Positions 50,794 to 63,300 of a stretch of DNA of 64,000 nucleotides are shown piece after piece. The stretch is from Helopsaltes ochotensis. Taxonomy: Eukaryota > Chordata > Aves > Passeriformes > Locustellidae. A model generated the notes under the pieces. The model had not been told where the DNA came from. It saw only the letters and a program-made list of their open reading frames with translations, and did no database searches. Both the position numbers and the translations under genes were made by a program. Within the stretch, counting starts at the first letter, position 1; each line of letters begins with the position of its first letter. The DNA is taken from positions 507,198-571,197 of the forward strand of contig VXBM01000193.1 of the NCBI GenBank assembly GCA_013400155.1, read 5' to 3'.

Positions 50794-50905
50794 CAAACAA
50801 AAAAATCAACCAACCAACAAAACCCCACCAAAAACAAAACCACAAGAAAATCCCACCAAAAACAACAACAAGAACAACAGCAAAAAAGACAAAAGGCCCC
50901 CCGAA
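50794..50905. repeat. A/C-rich low-complexity tract
   Basis: These 112 nt contain only two T (50806 and 50851) and few G, built from CAAA, CCAA and CAACAA units. A 14-nt unit CCCACCAAAAACAA occurs at 50824-50837 and 50852-50865. It gives a lysine/threonine/proline-rich artefactual frame on the + strand. The strand asymmetry is strong. Confidence 0.9.
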
Positions 50906-52182
50906 TAACCCTGAAAAGGTAAAAAGAACGGATTGTGTTTGATTACCAAGCTATAAGCCTTAGCATGCACTGCATAAACACGGAGGAGAATTTTCTAACA
51001 GGCTGGTGCTATTGTGTGAAAGTGAATTTGAGCCGAATTCCCAGATTTGAAACCCCATGAACTTCAGTAGGCTCAGGCCAATCCTTGGCTTTGGTTCATC
51101 TCAAAACACTGTGAGCACAGAGCACAAGTTTGAACATTCTCAGTAGCAACTGGGGATCCAAAGGGGAAGGTTTGTGCATGATCCAGTCACTGTTTGCACA
51201 TGCAAGGGGCACATCAGAGCCAACGTGAACATTTGCCCTTTGATCATCATGAGAACGTTCTTAGAGCATCTTTGAAAACACCCTGCAGGAAATGTTTCTG
51301 GCATGTGTCCTCAGTACTTGAATCTGTTATCTCTTTACTGGTAAGAGCTTTTTGTGGCTTCTCTAATTCTACCCAGATAATGGACTTGCCCATTGTCCTC
51401 ACCTCCGTGTGCCAGCCCTTTCCTGTCACAGCAGCTGATACCAGGTTCCTGGATCACACAGTGGTTTCCTGCTCAGAGAACAACTGGTTTATTACAGGTT
51501 GAAGCAATACTGCCTTCTGGACAGGGATTGTAGTGGCGAGATTTCAACAAATTACCAATTATACCCAGACCAGCCAGACAGATTTATGTGCCCATTTTAA
51601 TCAGCATTGTGCTCATTTGTTTGCTTTCTCCTTCTCAGCAGAGCAAACTCCGGTTTCCTCTGAGTTGTGCAGCTGCTGTTCAGGGCAATAAGACATCAGT
51701 GTCAGTCACAGCAGTGCTCCTGCACTTGCTGCATCCCAGGGTTCTGTGTGGAGCTGGAGAGGGGAAAAGTTTAACACGAAAATGAGCCACATGCAATTAA
51801 CAGTTTATGGGGAAGCTCGTAAGGGATCCAGCTGGTGGTGGCACTGGGCTGTTAAATGGCTCTTCTGAAGAAACTAGAAGGAGAAATTTTTAAAAATACA
51901 CACATGCACTGTTCAGTTAACAGAAGTTATCAGAGCATCCTGGAATATTTCTTATTAATAAGAATATAATTTCGAAGTTTAACACCAGATGTGCTTTTTG
52001 TTTGTCCCATGGAGAAACCTAAATGAGCATTTATCATCAAGGATGCTAGAACAAACAGAGATAGGAATACTTCATGATTCTGTGATAGAGCTGTCATCAG
52101 GACATGCCACCTCCTTGAGCTGAGCTGGCCAGTGTGGTTAAGGGGCAATTTATGCCAGTTTGCTTGATTTAGTCTATTAGTC

Positions 52183-52196
52183 TATAATTAATTATA
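52183..52196. repeat. Perfect 14-bp AT palindrome
   Basis: TATAATTAATTATA equals its own reverse complement. It sits in an AT-rich patch (about 52170-52260) and contains a TAATTA homeodomain-type core. Confidence 0.85.
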
Positions 52197-54748
52197 ATTA
52201 CACATATCTGTATTTAGCTATGAATAATCTATAATTCTTCCTCTTTTTAATATAATTTGTTCATAAGATTCTAACAACAGATGAGACACAAACTGATTGT
52301 TCTGTTTCAGAATCTGTAGTACATTGTTAGAGCTCTACAAGGTTGACATATGCATGCTGGACTACTGAAGCAAGTTGCTGAGAGAGCTTTGTCATAGTAT
52401 CAGTACAGCACACATTTCTCTGACTCACATACCCCCTGCAGTGATTTTGTAAGTCAGGGCAAAATTTAGAACTCTATTTGTTATCTGGTACATATTTCAA
52501 AGACGCTGCCAAACAAAAAGCTAAATTTAAGAACTCTGGCTTTTGTTGTTGGGGGTTCCAGACATACCAAAGGAACATGTGTCAGCAATTTTAGACTTAG
52601 TGGCCACGTAATTGTGAAATATCCTTTTTTTTGTAATAGATGCTCTTGGATGATAAAAAGAGAGAAATTTCTATTAGCTGTTTGAATTACATTCACTGTC
52701 ACTGCTTTTTGATTAATATTGGTGTATCTTCAAGAATTTGTATTGGAATGAAGAAAGAAAGTGCACAGAAAACAACCTTTCTTTTGTTTGTGTGCATGAC
52801 AAAGTTATTTTGCCCTAAGAGAAATTTGCTTTTAGTGGTTTGATTTGACTGGCCTGTTGGCATGGATAGCCATTGGATCCTGAATATATATTCTGTCTTT
52901 ATGTGCTTTATTGTATAATGCCTTCATTTGTGAATGAGTTTGCCTCCTGCTTGATGGTATTTTATTTCTCTAAATTGTCTGATGAGTTGAGGGAACAGGG
53001 AAATAGACTGTGGCTTTGGCTATAGAAAATGTGACAGACTGTCCAGTGCAGGGCGGAGAAGTGTGTTAAAACTTCAGATCCATCCTACATCCGGGGTCAG
53101 CACAGCTGACCTGGGACATGGGGTGTGATTTCGTCCCAGCTCACACCTGAATCATAGACCAGGATTAATATATAACTCAGTGCTTTAAATTGAAGCACCT
53201 TTAGGTTCCCCAGGCTTGCTGACTTCTTAACCATGTGAGATACACCTTGGAGATAACACCAAATGAGGTTTGACCTGCTCTTGGCAGGGGTGGCTTTCCT
53301 CCAGAAGGAGTTACCTGGAGTATACCTTAAAACTAAAATGCTGCTGCCTAGTTCCTTATCTTAAAACTATTATGTTATGATTTCATTCCCATTCATGGAT
53401 GGAAGTAAATATTTAGAGGCAGAGTAATCCTGAACTTAGTATTTGGCAGTAGGTGTACTTCAGAACTCAATTTTTGGACAGAGACTTTTATGTCAGTGTG
53501 GTGAGGGAGACTTTGAATGTATTCTGCATGTTTTCTTCCACTCAGTACAGATGGAATAGGTGCCTTATATTGCTGTAAACCTGGCTACTTATACCACAGT
53601 GAAAGCTTGGGCTTGTATAGTTCAGTTAGTGAAAGATACCCACCTTAAACACGTGGGTTTGCTCATGGCCATGTGCTGTCAGCACTGGTGGCTGTCATTT
53701 AATTGCCTGGCAGCTGTTCCACTGCATTTCTCTGGCCCGCTGTCACTTTTGTGGCTGCATCCAGCCCTTGAGCATTGTGGATCTGGTCCAGTGATTCATT
53801 TCTAGTCTGTGCTAGTTTTTGTAGTCATCTCTTAGCACTTGAGCTGTAGATGTGGAAATCCATTCTGTTAGTTCTTTGGTGATAAGCAGGAGGATTCTGA
53901 GTGATACCCAGTGTCCTGAAACCCCTGATCTCAACTTGTCTGTAGTAATCAGTCTTCTGTTTTAAATGAAAAAATTAATCTGTTGCCCCCTTTCTACTTT
54001 TGCTTGCATTCCCTCCGTCCTGTCCTCTCTTCAGTTGACTTGGTGGCTGTCATGCCTTTTCCAAGCTGTGCCTAGGGTGTGTGATTCTGAGGGTTATAGG
54101 GAGCAGGGTCTGGCCCTGGACCTTGCACAGGCTTGTGTTGCTGTGTGGTGAATCAGATCGTCTCACTGATCTGTCTGAAAGCAAACTTTAGAAATGTTCT
54201 TGACATGTCAGTTTTTTAGCGACTTTAAAAGGGCCCCAGCACAAGGGCTGTGGTGACAAATCTTGTGTCTCATCATCAAGGAGAAAAGTTTGGTCTTTTG
54301 TGCATCTCACCGTCCTGACAGCTCTGACTAAGGTGGTGCTGGATAGGCACAGGCACAGGGAAAGAGGAGCAGCTGTCAGGGGACTGATAAATGTTGCTTT
54401 ATCCACAGTTCTGGTAAAGAGTGGAGCGAGCAGATCAAGTCAAAAGCTGTGCCTGCTGTCATTGCCTTGTTTGCCTCCAGGCATTTGTCTCTGCCCTGGA
54501 AGCTGGTCTTGGGCCAGCCAAGGAAAGAGCCATCACTCTGTGACTCAGAGTCAGCTTTGCTGAAATCGTTAGTTAAGCCAGCACATAACTGATCCTCCCC
54601 TGTGAGACCAACGTCAACATTTTTTGTTGGCATTTTTTCCCAACTGGGCTAATGGCATTCAGCTCACAAATTTCTTGTTACCTTAGTTTCTAGCAAATGG
54701 AATTAAATTCATGTACTGATCACCAGTTGCTCTCCCTGGCATTTTTAG

Positions 54749-54851
54749 GGCGAATCCTGGACTTGAAGACGGGGACAGTAAAGAAAGAAGGTCAGCAGTC
54801 CTCAATGAGAATGTGCATGGGATCCAGGCGCTCTTTCATTTGCAGGATGAG
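54749..54851 (+). CDS. ARNT2: ARNT2 PAS-A exon (RILDLKTGTVKKEG segment)
   Basis: This 103-bp exon lies between a TGGCATTTTTAG acceptor and a GTATGC donor. GG completes Gly with the G from the previous exon. It encodes 33 residues, RILDLKTGTVKKEGQQSS then MRMCMGSRRSFICRM, and leaves AG of a split Arg. This is the loop and first strand of the second half of PAS-A; the basic GSRRSFICRMR motif is shared by ARNT and ARNT2. It agrees with remembered mammalian ARNT2 throughout. The long open frame around it extends into both introns and does not mark an alternative start. Confidence 0.97.
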
Positions 54852-56812
54852 GTATGCATTTACCCTGTATTCCCAAAACGCTTCCAGTCCTGTCTCAGCT
54901 TAAGACTTCAGACATTTGGTTGCACTAATTTGGCCTTGATTAAAAACTAAAGCTGCAATGACACACTCCCATGAGTTCTTTCTAGAATCCTTGCTTTAGG
55001 AACTGGAGTGAAACTGAAACTAGTCTTCCTTAACAGTTACTGACAAAACCTCATTTCTGTTGTAGTTATTTTCATCAGTGTGGAGTGTAGGTTCCTTTTT
55101 CCAGAGTACTTCATGACAGCTTCATCCCTGGAATTTTAAGCCATTGTCTTTTCTAGTAAGGTTACTCAAATCGATACTTTGGGAACAAAGCTTTCGCAAG
55201 TGTAACGAACACCCAGCTCTGTGTATTTTTTCAGCAAACCAAGAATATTAAAAGAATCTTGAAAATAAACAAGAATTCAGTTGCAAACCTGCCAGCTATG
55301 TAGGAATTAACCTAAGCCTGTTATGAATTAACCAGATGTCAGCTGGCTGATGCTAGATAAATGAGTAATTGTTAGAGGGTTTTTGATGTGCAATTTTCCA
55401 ATTTCTTCTGAATTGTTTGGGCTTCTTTAAAGAGATTTGTCTGCCCAGTGCTTTTTTGTGGGTCTTGTGAGTACTTCTCTTGTTTTAGTACTAACAGGCT
55501 ACAATGGCTGATGCTATTGCCATAAATTTTTGTCTGTGGTTAGGAGGGGAAAGTACATAATTTCATCCATAGGCTATGTCCAGTATAAATGTTGATATCA
55601 GCACTGCAAAATTGATTACAGAATGAAAGACACAAGCACAGTATTCTGTGGAGTTTTTCCAGTGGTGGATTTTTTCCAGTCCTGTCAGGGTGCTGAATGT
55701 ATGGCTCTTGGGTGCCTTTGTAAGGTGTTTATAGACTTTATACCTACAAGATCGGACTTCAGAGCTATAGAACCTTTTCTCCCCTTAACTGGGAGGGAGG
55801 AAATACAGCCCAGCAGAGCAGCACTGAGAACACTGCTTTTTCTTCCTCCCAAGATGCACATCATGTTAGGAGGACTTGTTTGTGCAAAGAAAACCAGGCC
55901 TAGTGTCCTGTTTGCAGTTGTTCCCCAGCTTTCAAAACAGTTCGGATTGCAGTTATTTCCTGGAACCCTGATTCTGTAAACTCCAGTGCATGAGAGTGAT
56001 TTTACACATGCCTGTAACCCCACTGTTTTTGTATTTCTAAATCTTATTTTAGTTATTCATTTCTTCTCCTTGGCAGTGACTGATGTAAAAAAAAAAAATA
56101 AAGGAATAAAAAGAAAACCTTCTGGGAAGGATGAGCCTCAGATAATGTGAACTTTCCTTGTGGTTGCCTCTTTCATTGTTGTTATTATTTTTCCATTAAA
56201 AACGAACTGCTTTTACCCTTCAAACTATTTACTCAGCTTCAGATGGATTGTTGAAATTTTACAGTTAGGCATACTTATAAATATCACAAAATACACATGA
56301 ACAAGTGTTAAACAAAGTTACTTGACAGTGTAAATAGTTTGATCTCTTGCAAACATTATCTTCATGTCTACAGACATTGTAGCTGATGCATGGTAGTGGA
56401 ATTTTTCTGTCCAGGGAAGCTACAGGAACACTGAGATTGGTTTGTGTGGCTATTTGGAGGTCTAATATATTTTTCTCTAGTTTTCACCCCTTGTTTTATG
56501 GCATTTTGAAGTGTGTCTATTCTTTAGCCACCCTTGGGATATCAATTTCAAATAGTCTTTATACTGGGGGAGTGTGGAAGGGAAACTTTTCCTAGTCTCT
56601 TATTTTTTCTAAAATAAAGATTTTTATAGCACATCTAAAAATCTCAGCTTGTGGAAGCAGCATGTTCTAAGTAAATATGCATACGCAACTTTTTGCCAAA
56701 AATAAGTATCCATTATTGTCTACTTATATATGGTAGTAAAAATATGATGCATTTTCATCATGTGTATTTATATTCATTTTGGAGCCCTTTAAAATACTAA
56801 TTTACTTTTTAG
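54852..56812 (+). other. ARNT2: Intron within PAS-A (2.0 kb)
   Basis: This is unique AT-rich sequence with a short A-run near 56088-56098. Overlapping open frames on both strands at about 55620-56020 are unrecognised and mirror each other. Nothing else is supported. Confidence 0.92.
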
Positions 56813-56878
56813 GTGTGGAAATGCTCCTCTGGATCATTTACCCCTGAACAGAATAACCACCATGAGGAAAAGATACAG
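56813..56878 (+). CDS. ARNT2: ARNT2 PAS-A exon (CGNAPLDHLPLNR segment)
   Basis: This 66-bp exon lies between a TTTACTTTTTAG acceptor and a GTAGTA donor. G completes Arg with the previous AG. It encodes 21 residues, CGNAPLDHLPLNRITTMRKR followed by Tyr, and leaves AG of a split Arg. The segment is an ARNT2-specific loop of PAS-A; ARNT has CGSSSVDPVSVNR here. The final Tyr replaces the Phe I remember in mammalian ARNT2, a conservative single-base change. The exon is symmetrical in phase (length divisible by three), so skipping would keep the frame but delete 22 residues of PAS-A. Confidence 0.96.
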
Positions 56879-57289
56879 GTAGTAATAATTAATTTACCAC
56901 AAAGCAGCTGTAGTTGCCCTAAGCTCTCTCATTTACCACTGGGTTAATGCCCACTCCAGGAGTGTTACCTGGTCCTGCACACTCTGGATCCTTTGCAAAC
57001 AAAATCTCTTTGCATTTGTCACTCAGATTCTTTGTCTTACACCAGCTCCATCTCTGAATCAATCTTCAATATCTTTCTCAGAGAAATATTACAGAAAACA
57101 GGAACAAAGCTTGAATAGCAACGTAACAGAGCTGGCAGTGTCCAGAGCCGTAGGCTGGTTCTTGGGTGTTTCTAGTATAACTTACAAATACTGGTAAATC
57201 ATAAGTAGACATAGTTTGAAAGCATAAAGCTATTCTGTATGTACTGTATGTAGATCAATGTGATGTTTTTGTGTTTCTTGTTCATTCAG
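56879..57289 (+). other. ARNT2: Short intron within PAS-A (411 bp)
   Basis: This is the shortest intron in the window. It has a pyrimidine-rich end (GTGTTTCTTGTTCATTCAG) and no other feature that I can see. Confidence 0.95.
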
Positions 57290-57375
57290 GAATGGCCTGG
57301 GCCCCGTGAAGGAAGGTGAAGCACAATATGCTGTTGTCCATTGCACTGGCTATATCAAGGCTTGGCCACCAGCAG
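57290..57375 (+). CDS. ARNT2: ARNT2 exon completing PAS-A
   Basis: This 86-bp exon lies between a TTCATTCAG acceptor and a GTTTGT donor. G completes Arg, followed by 28 residues: NGLGPVKEGEAQ, YAVVHCTGYIKAWPPA, and one base of a split Gly. This is the last beta-strand pair of PAS-A; VVHCTGYIKAWPPAG is nearly invariant between ARNT and ARNT2, while the VKEGEAQYA segment is the ARNT2 form (ARNT has VKDGEPHFV). It is the last ARNT2 exon I can find in the window. The next exon should begin with bases completing Gly and then encode a segment like MTIPEEDADVGQGSKYCLVA. Confidence 0.97.
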
Positions 57376-60300
57376 GTTTGTATCCCTTGTGGAAGGTGGT
57401 GTCCGCCAAACTGTCCTCAGGACAGCTGAAAACCTGGCTCAGGTTTCCTTGCTGCTAGAAAAGCAGGGAGAATTTTAGTGGGGTAACTGATTAAAGCTCA
57501 CCTTGAGAAGCTTTTGATAAGAGAAAATCAGCTGTTGTTATTCACTCAGGGCATCCCCCGTTTTCTGTGGCACCATTCTCCATTTCATTGTCACAGAGGA
57601 CCTGTAGGAATTGCCAGTAATACAGGATTCCAGAAACTGAGGCCACAAGTTTTCCGCTTACATTGATAAACCAACATAAAAATGGTCTCATTTTAAGAAG
57701 GTGGATGCAAAGGATTGTGTACCTCTAGAAAACACCAATTAATGGTTTTATACTTAAGTACTGAATTGCAAGCACCTAAAACAAGTAACTTCACTTTAGA
57801 ACACATGGATGTTCTCAGTAATGGTGTTACTTGAGAATGTTCAGTATTTGTGATAAATTCTGTTTTGGGGCTGTTTTTCTGGGAATCAAGTCTTGGCATA
57901 CCGCTTTGATCTACGGAGAAAAACATTTACCTGCTGGAACTCAGTATTACATATGGGAATATTTACCTTTGAAAAATTCCAAGAGGAGACAGTGGAGCTC
58001 ATCCAGACCTCATTATGAGTGGGGTTACTTGACCTTGGCGTTTGCAGGAGTTGAAAAGATTGTTTGCAATGTGACAGCGCCTGCTGGCATGAATCAAGCC
58101 AGGAGCTGTCCTACCCTTTTGTGGTTGTATGCCACGGCCATAAATCACATTGTTCTGGGGATTATGAGTCCTAAGAGGTGATTTGTACCAAATGTGTGCA
58201 GACACCAGCATGCAGATGTGAACTTCTTGTTGGTTTTCTTCTGAAATGCGGTTTTGGAAGCAGAGGAAAACTGCCCCTCTTGTTACAAATAGGATTTAAT
58301 AGGAGTCAAGATGCTTCAATTTTGCTTCTATCTCAATCTATCTGTATCTTTGTATGAGAGCACAGTGTCTGTAAAGTACTCTGAGAATGGGGTTTTTTTC
58401 TGTTTTGTTTTCTTCTACCAAAAGATTTACTTTTCTGTTGGTAATTCTAAATGTAATTGAATTCCACCTTGATATATGGGATGTCTCCTCAAGAAGGTGT
58501 AGGTCAAATAAGATTTTGTTTAGCCTGAATGAGAATCTTGCTGCACGTTATAGGATGTTTAAAGAGACTCGTCAGGGGTGTGTGTTGCTGATGCAGAGCT
58601 ACAGATTCATGAACTCACGTCAGCAGTAGGTCCTGATGCTGGCAGTGTGTGCCCTTCAGCCACCAGTTCTGCAGGAAAGCAGCATGGGGTTGAAAGGAGC
58701 TTCTGTGTCTTTGAGTGCTCAGTGGCCAGGTATCAATCACACTGGAAATCCCAGTTGGCATTAGTGAGGTCTTTTCCCCATCTCAACTCTTCCAAAGCCT
58801 TGCTGCTTTCCCATGCCTAACAACCTCTTTAATTTTCAGTCCTCGTTACTTTATGGGAAGTTTTTATTTCACTGAAGGTCAGGTGGGAGTTTTCTTCCCT
58901 TGTGCCTCTGTGTCTCTCCAGTGTTCTGGTGGGTTTCCAGAAGGAGGTTATATCCTGTCAGCCTGAACTTTGCCAAGACAATTCAGCCCACTTCTTCTTT
59001 CCATTCTCAGAATGCATTCTCTTTACCCTCATGACTGTTCTCTGCAATTGTTCATGTTTTCACTTCACTTCTCAAAATGTAGGTCACTGGCACTATGCAT
59101 TCTTATTTCAGATGAGATTGTAGTGATGGATAACACAAACAATATTACCTGTCTTGCGTGGCAGTGTAGGATACAGCATGCTTCTCTTTCGTGTGGTGCA
59201 TCCTGCAGGCATCCTAAGACATCTGATATAAATTTATATGTCTTCCAGGTTGCCTTTTTCTCACTTGTCAGCTGCAAATCTTGCTTTGAATTGTGTGATG
59301 TTTCAATTAGTAATATCAAGTTCCATCCTTTTTCTGTTGCTTTAGCTTATGACTATTGCTGTTCCCCAAGTGCATGCTTATGCATTTAGTAATGTTGGAT
59401 TTCATCCCATTTCTATTACTCCACTCCTCAAAATCACATGGTGCTCCCTTATGATATCCCAGTGCTCCTCCACAATGTTAGTGCCTCCAAACTATAGCAC
59501 AATCCTAAGGGATGTTTTTGATTTTGACAGCCTTACGTGGAATTTCATTGGTCTTTTATGTTACCATCCAAATTGTTATTCCTATTAGTCATGTCTGAGT
59601 GCCTTTTTCAGGGCATACAGAACTGTACTGGGGCCTTTTTCATGAGTGTTTATTTGCTCTCCCACTCTTCCCCACTTTGTGTTGGTGATTGTCATGAATC
59701 CATCGACTTTCGAAGTTGAATGGCAATATCCATGGGCTGAATGGTTCCCCTATATGTTTGAGTAAATAAGTGACAACATCACTGTATTTGTTCTCATTTC
59801 CAGTGGTAATCCAACTATAATCTGCAAAGCAAATGAGATAACTACAGCAGTAATGGATTTGCCAAGGCTTCTCTCTCTGTAATAAAATTACCTTGTTCAA
59901 ATCAGCAAACCCTGCATGGTGTCTGGATTCTTGGGAATAAATGGGCTTGTGCTAAATCACAGCTGTTTCAAATTTCAGCAGTCAAAAAGATAATTTTCAT
60001 TTATTTTTCAGTTGCCAAGTGGACACTGGTATAAACTCCAGGTCCTTTTCTTTCAAGGCATGCAGTGTGGCATGTGCGTTATACAGCTAATATACAAAGT
60101 GTACTTTCATAAGCAAAAGAACCAATATTATCAAATGGCCTTCATCTGTACTTAGTCTCATTTGTTTAGCACTTGGTATTTTCTCTTTCTGGGTTGAATT
60201 GCATTGTCTGTGGCCACTGTTCAGTTTTTTCAGTCTCACACTGAATAAAACAGTGTTGACACAGAAGCATCAGGAGAAGAACTGCTTTGTGATCATTATT

Positions 60301-63300
60301 GGTGTGATAGACTATTTGACAGGGCTGCTGCAGGGAGGAGTCTGTGCAAATCTGAAGTAATCTGAGTACTTCAAACAGATGAAAATGAATAAGCTACAGA
60401 CAGCTGGTGGCATATTTTAAGGATTGGGTTTGTTGTGTTATGGCTCAGGTCTGTGTTCAGCATGAAAACACTTTGGCAGATCCAGCCTACCTTTGTGGGT
60501 TTTCTCACTTGTGTGGAGCAGCAAGGCTCATGTAGTGGCAGACTGTCTTCAGCCCCTTCTTCCCTGAGAAAGGGGAGAGAAAACAGGGGAAGCATCATGC
60601 CTCACCCTCTGTTCAGGCTGTGTGTTAATGGTCTGTTCATTTTCCTCCATTGTGCTTGAAAAGGTAAAATCGGGATCAAGTGCAACAGCTGCACACTTCT
60701 GTCCCCATGGGTTGGTTGTATGCCCTCCTCAAGTAATCAGGGTGTAAACTTGGTGTGGAAGTCAAAGGAAAAAGGAGTCAGATATTTCAGATGGATGTTC
60801 CTGCCAGTCATGTTGTGTGTTTGGTTAAATAAAGAGAGCGTGGTGTTGGGTTATTTTGAGTGAGGTAAAAGGACCCCTTGTTTGAACCTGGCTGAGCAGC
60901 AATCCCAGCCTTTGTCCCTCTGTTCTCAGCAAAGCAGCACAGATGGAACTTGGATCCTCAGCCTAGACAGTGCTTCAGGTTCATAGCCAGTCATAAAACT
61001 GAGAAGTGCTGACCTTCTCCTGGGTTTTTTTTCCCATTTTCAACTTAAGCAAGATTTGCTTTTCTTCTGGTTTTTTTCCCCTCTGAATATCTCATTCCTG
61101 GAAGGAAATGAGTCTTCTGTGGTCCATATGATATTTTTCTAATAGGTTTGTTTTGCTTTTCTTCCATGCCATAAGATTTGGTGGAGAGAGAAGATAAAGT
61201 CTGTCAAGATGTTGGTATTTTTCGGTAAATCAAAGCCAAGATCTGCAGAAAAGCATAGTGAAGCAAGTAGATATAGGTTTCGAAAGCTTCAAATAAAAAG
61301 TCACAGAATTATGTTAAATTCAGATAATGTTGAAATATTTTCTTTCTTTTTAGTTAAAAAAGAAACATTTTGGTCTTCCAAGTCAGATTTACGGTAACAT
61401 CTTAACCACAGCATGCCAAAGCTGTTAGGTTATTTTAAAGTTTTGGCCAGAATCTGGACGTTTGTGCAAAGTATTCCCTCTTCCAATACAAAACAAAATA
61501 GTTGCTTGAATATTCCTTGCAGTGCTGTCATCTTTAAGGCTTTATTTATTTTTTTGGTTAATGGTTAATTTAGTTTTTATTGGGATTTTTCATGAGATTT
61601 TTATCCTTAGTATGCTATCTACAGCCTTTTTTTGTGAAAGCCTTTGTATGAGAGATCCCAGGCAAGTAACTCTCAGAAATGGTTCTAATGGAGACAGGCA
61701 TTATCAGAGGATTGCTAGTGACCACTGGACACTTAAATTCCATCTTTCTGAAGAATTATAAATAATTTCTTTTTTAATGTAGTGAAATAAACCCATAAAT
61801 CCACTAACCCTGTCCTGTGTCTCGCAGAAAATGTGGGGCAGAAGGGTAGAGAAACAAAGCAGAAAACGAAGCTTTTCTGTTGTTAGAGCCAACTGGAAGC
61901 TCATTGGGAAAACGCAAAAGTTCCTTATGTCCACACCAACACATGCTGTTGCCCTGTGGGAAACTGTTTGCTGGTATAAAGGACACTTGGAAATTAAATA
62001 TAACCTCTGACGGCACAGCATTCTATTCGTGATGCTCAGTTGCAGCTGAGCTGTGCCAATTGTTGATACAAACTCAGGCAAGCACAGCACTGTGTTTATT
62101 ATTTGAGAGGGCTGTATATTTGGTGTTGGGAAATCAACCCCCTCTCCCAGGGTTACACGTAAAGAATGTGAATGACTGAAGTATATTTATTTTATTGATG
62201 CCCCCTAAAGATCAGTTTCGTGGCTGCTTTCCTCCAAGCTCTCACAACTTTTTTTAGAGATAATGATGGTACATGGTGACGCTAAGGAGCAGTGTTACAT
62301 TGTGTTAAGAGCTAGAAAAACTGGTAGAAAGTGCAGTGCACATCTTTATTTACCTGTCCAAACTGGAGTATGTTCAATAGGAATTGTGCTATAGCAAAAG
62401 TAAGTCTCATCTACTGTACCCTCCCATATAAAGACACCCAGAGTTGAATCTTTGGAAATATCAGCTGAAGAATAACGAAAATAATTTCTCTCTATGGAGT
62501 GCTGCCCATAATAGCACCTACATTGCAGAGAAGCAGGCAATCTTTTTGTCATATTTTTTTCACTAGGCACTTTGGGAAGGGGCTAACAGTCCACTGGATC
62601 ATGTATTGATTAATTCCAGGCAGATTGGGTTTTTTTCATAGAGTGTCTTGTGGCATAACCCAACTGAGACATCTTCCATCGCACTCTACAGAGCAAATGT
62701 AATCCACCTTGGACAAAGGGAAAAAAAAAGATGAAAATTAGAACAACAGCCTCCCTTTGTCAACAAAGTGACATCAGAAATAATGTTTCTTAGCTAGGTT
62801 TAATTTTGGAGGTTTATATTACTTTGATTTTATTTGAGCAGTAGCACGCATGGACCAAGTTCCTAAAAAGGAAAGCATTGTCGAAAACTACAGAGAAAAA
62901 AAAGATTATGCAAAGTGGAAGCTGTCCAGCTGTATCTTAGCTGTCCTTTGCAATACTCTGTGCCACTAAGGAAATGATTGGAAAAGCTTTTGAAGTCAAG
63001 GGAATATACTGTAAATGTGTCCTTCTCAAATGAAGAACTCCATTTGAAAGGGACCTTTTGGTTAAGGTTATCCAACTAGAATGCTTAGAATTATGTCCTT
63101 GACAGCACTGTGACAATAATGTTCCTCCTTTGTAAAGCTCTTGAGACCCCTTGATAAAATTCTGGTCATCAGTAGGGGGCTGCAAATAATGTTGTGCACC
63201 CCAGATTGTGAAATTATTGTAGAATAAGTGCCAATATATTATGCAAAAACATTGAGGGTTTTTTTTCATACTTGGTGTATTTTATTTTATTGTATAGTTC

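Larger units (their letters stand above)
37516..54748 (+). other. ARNT2: Large intron within PAS-A (17.2 kb)
   Basis: This is the largest complete intron in the window. It holds the CR1 LINE tail at 47164-47608, a near-perfect 57-nt hairpin at 46343-46399, palindromes at 46670-46690 and 52183-52196, an 11-nt G run at 44308-44318, an A/C-rich low-complexity tract at 50794-50905, and a candidate enhancer block with a perfect octamer at 42231-42400. It also contains the longest open frame of the window (minus strand, 43491-44129), listed separately. Blocks such as 49480-49700 look like possible conserved AT-rich sequence, but I cannot support them further. No nested gene is recognised. Confidence 0.9.
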
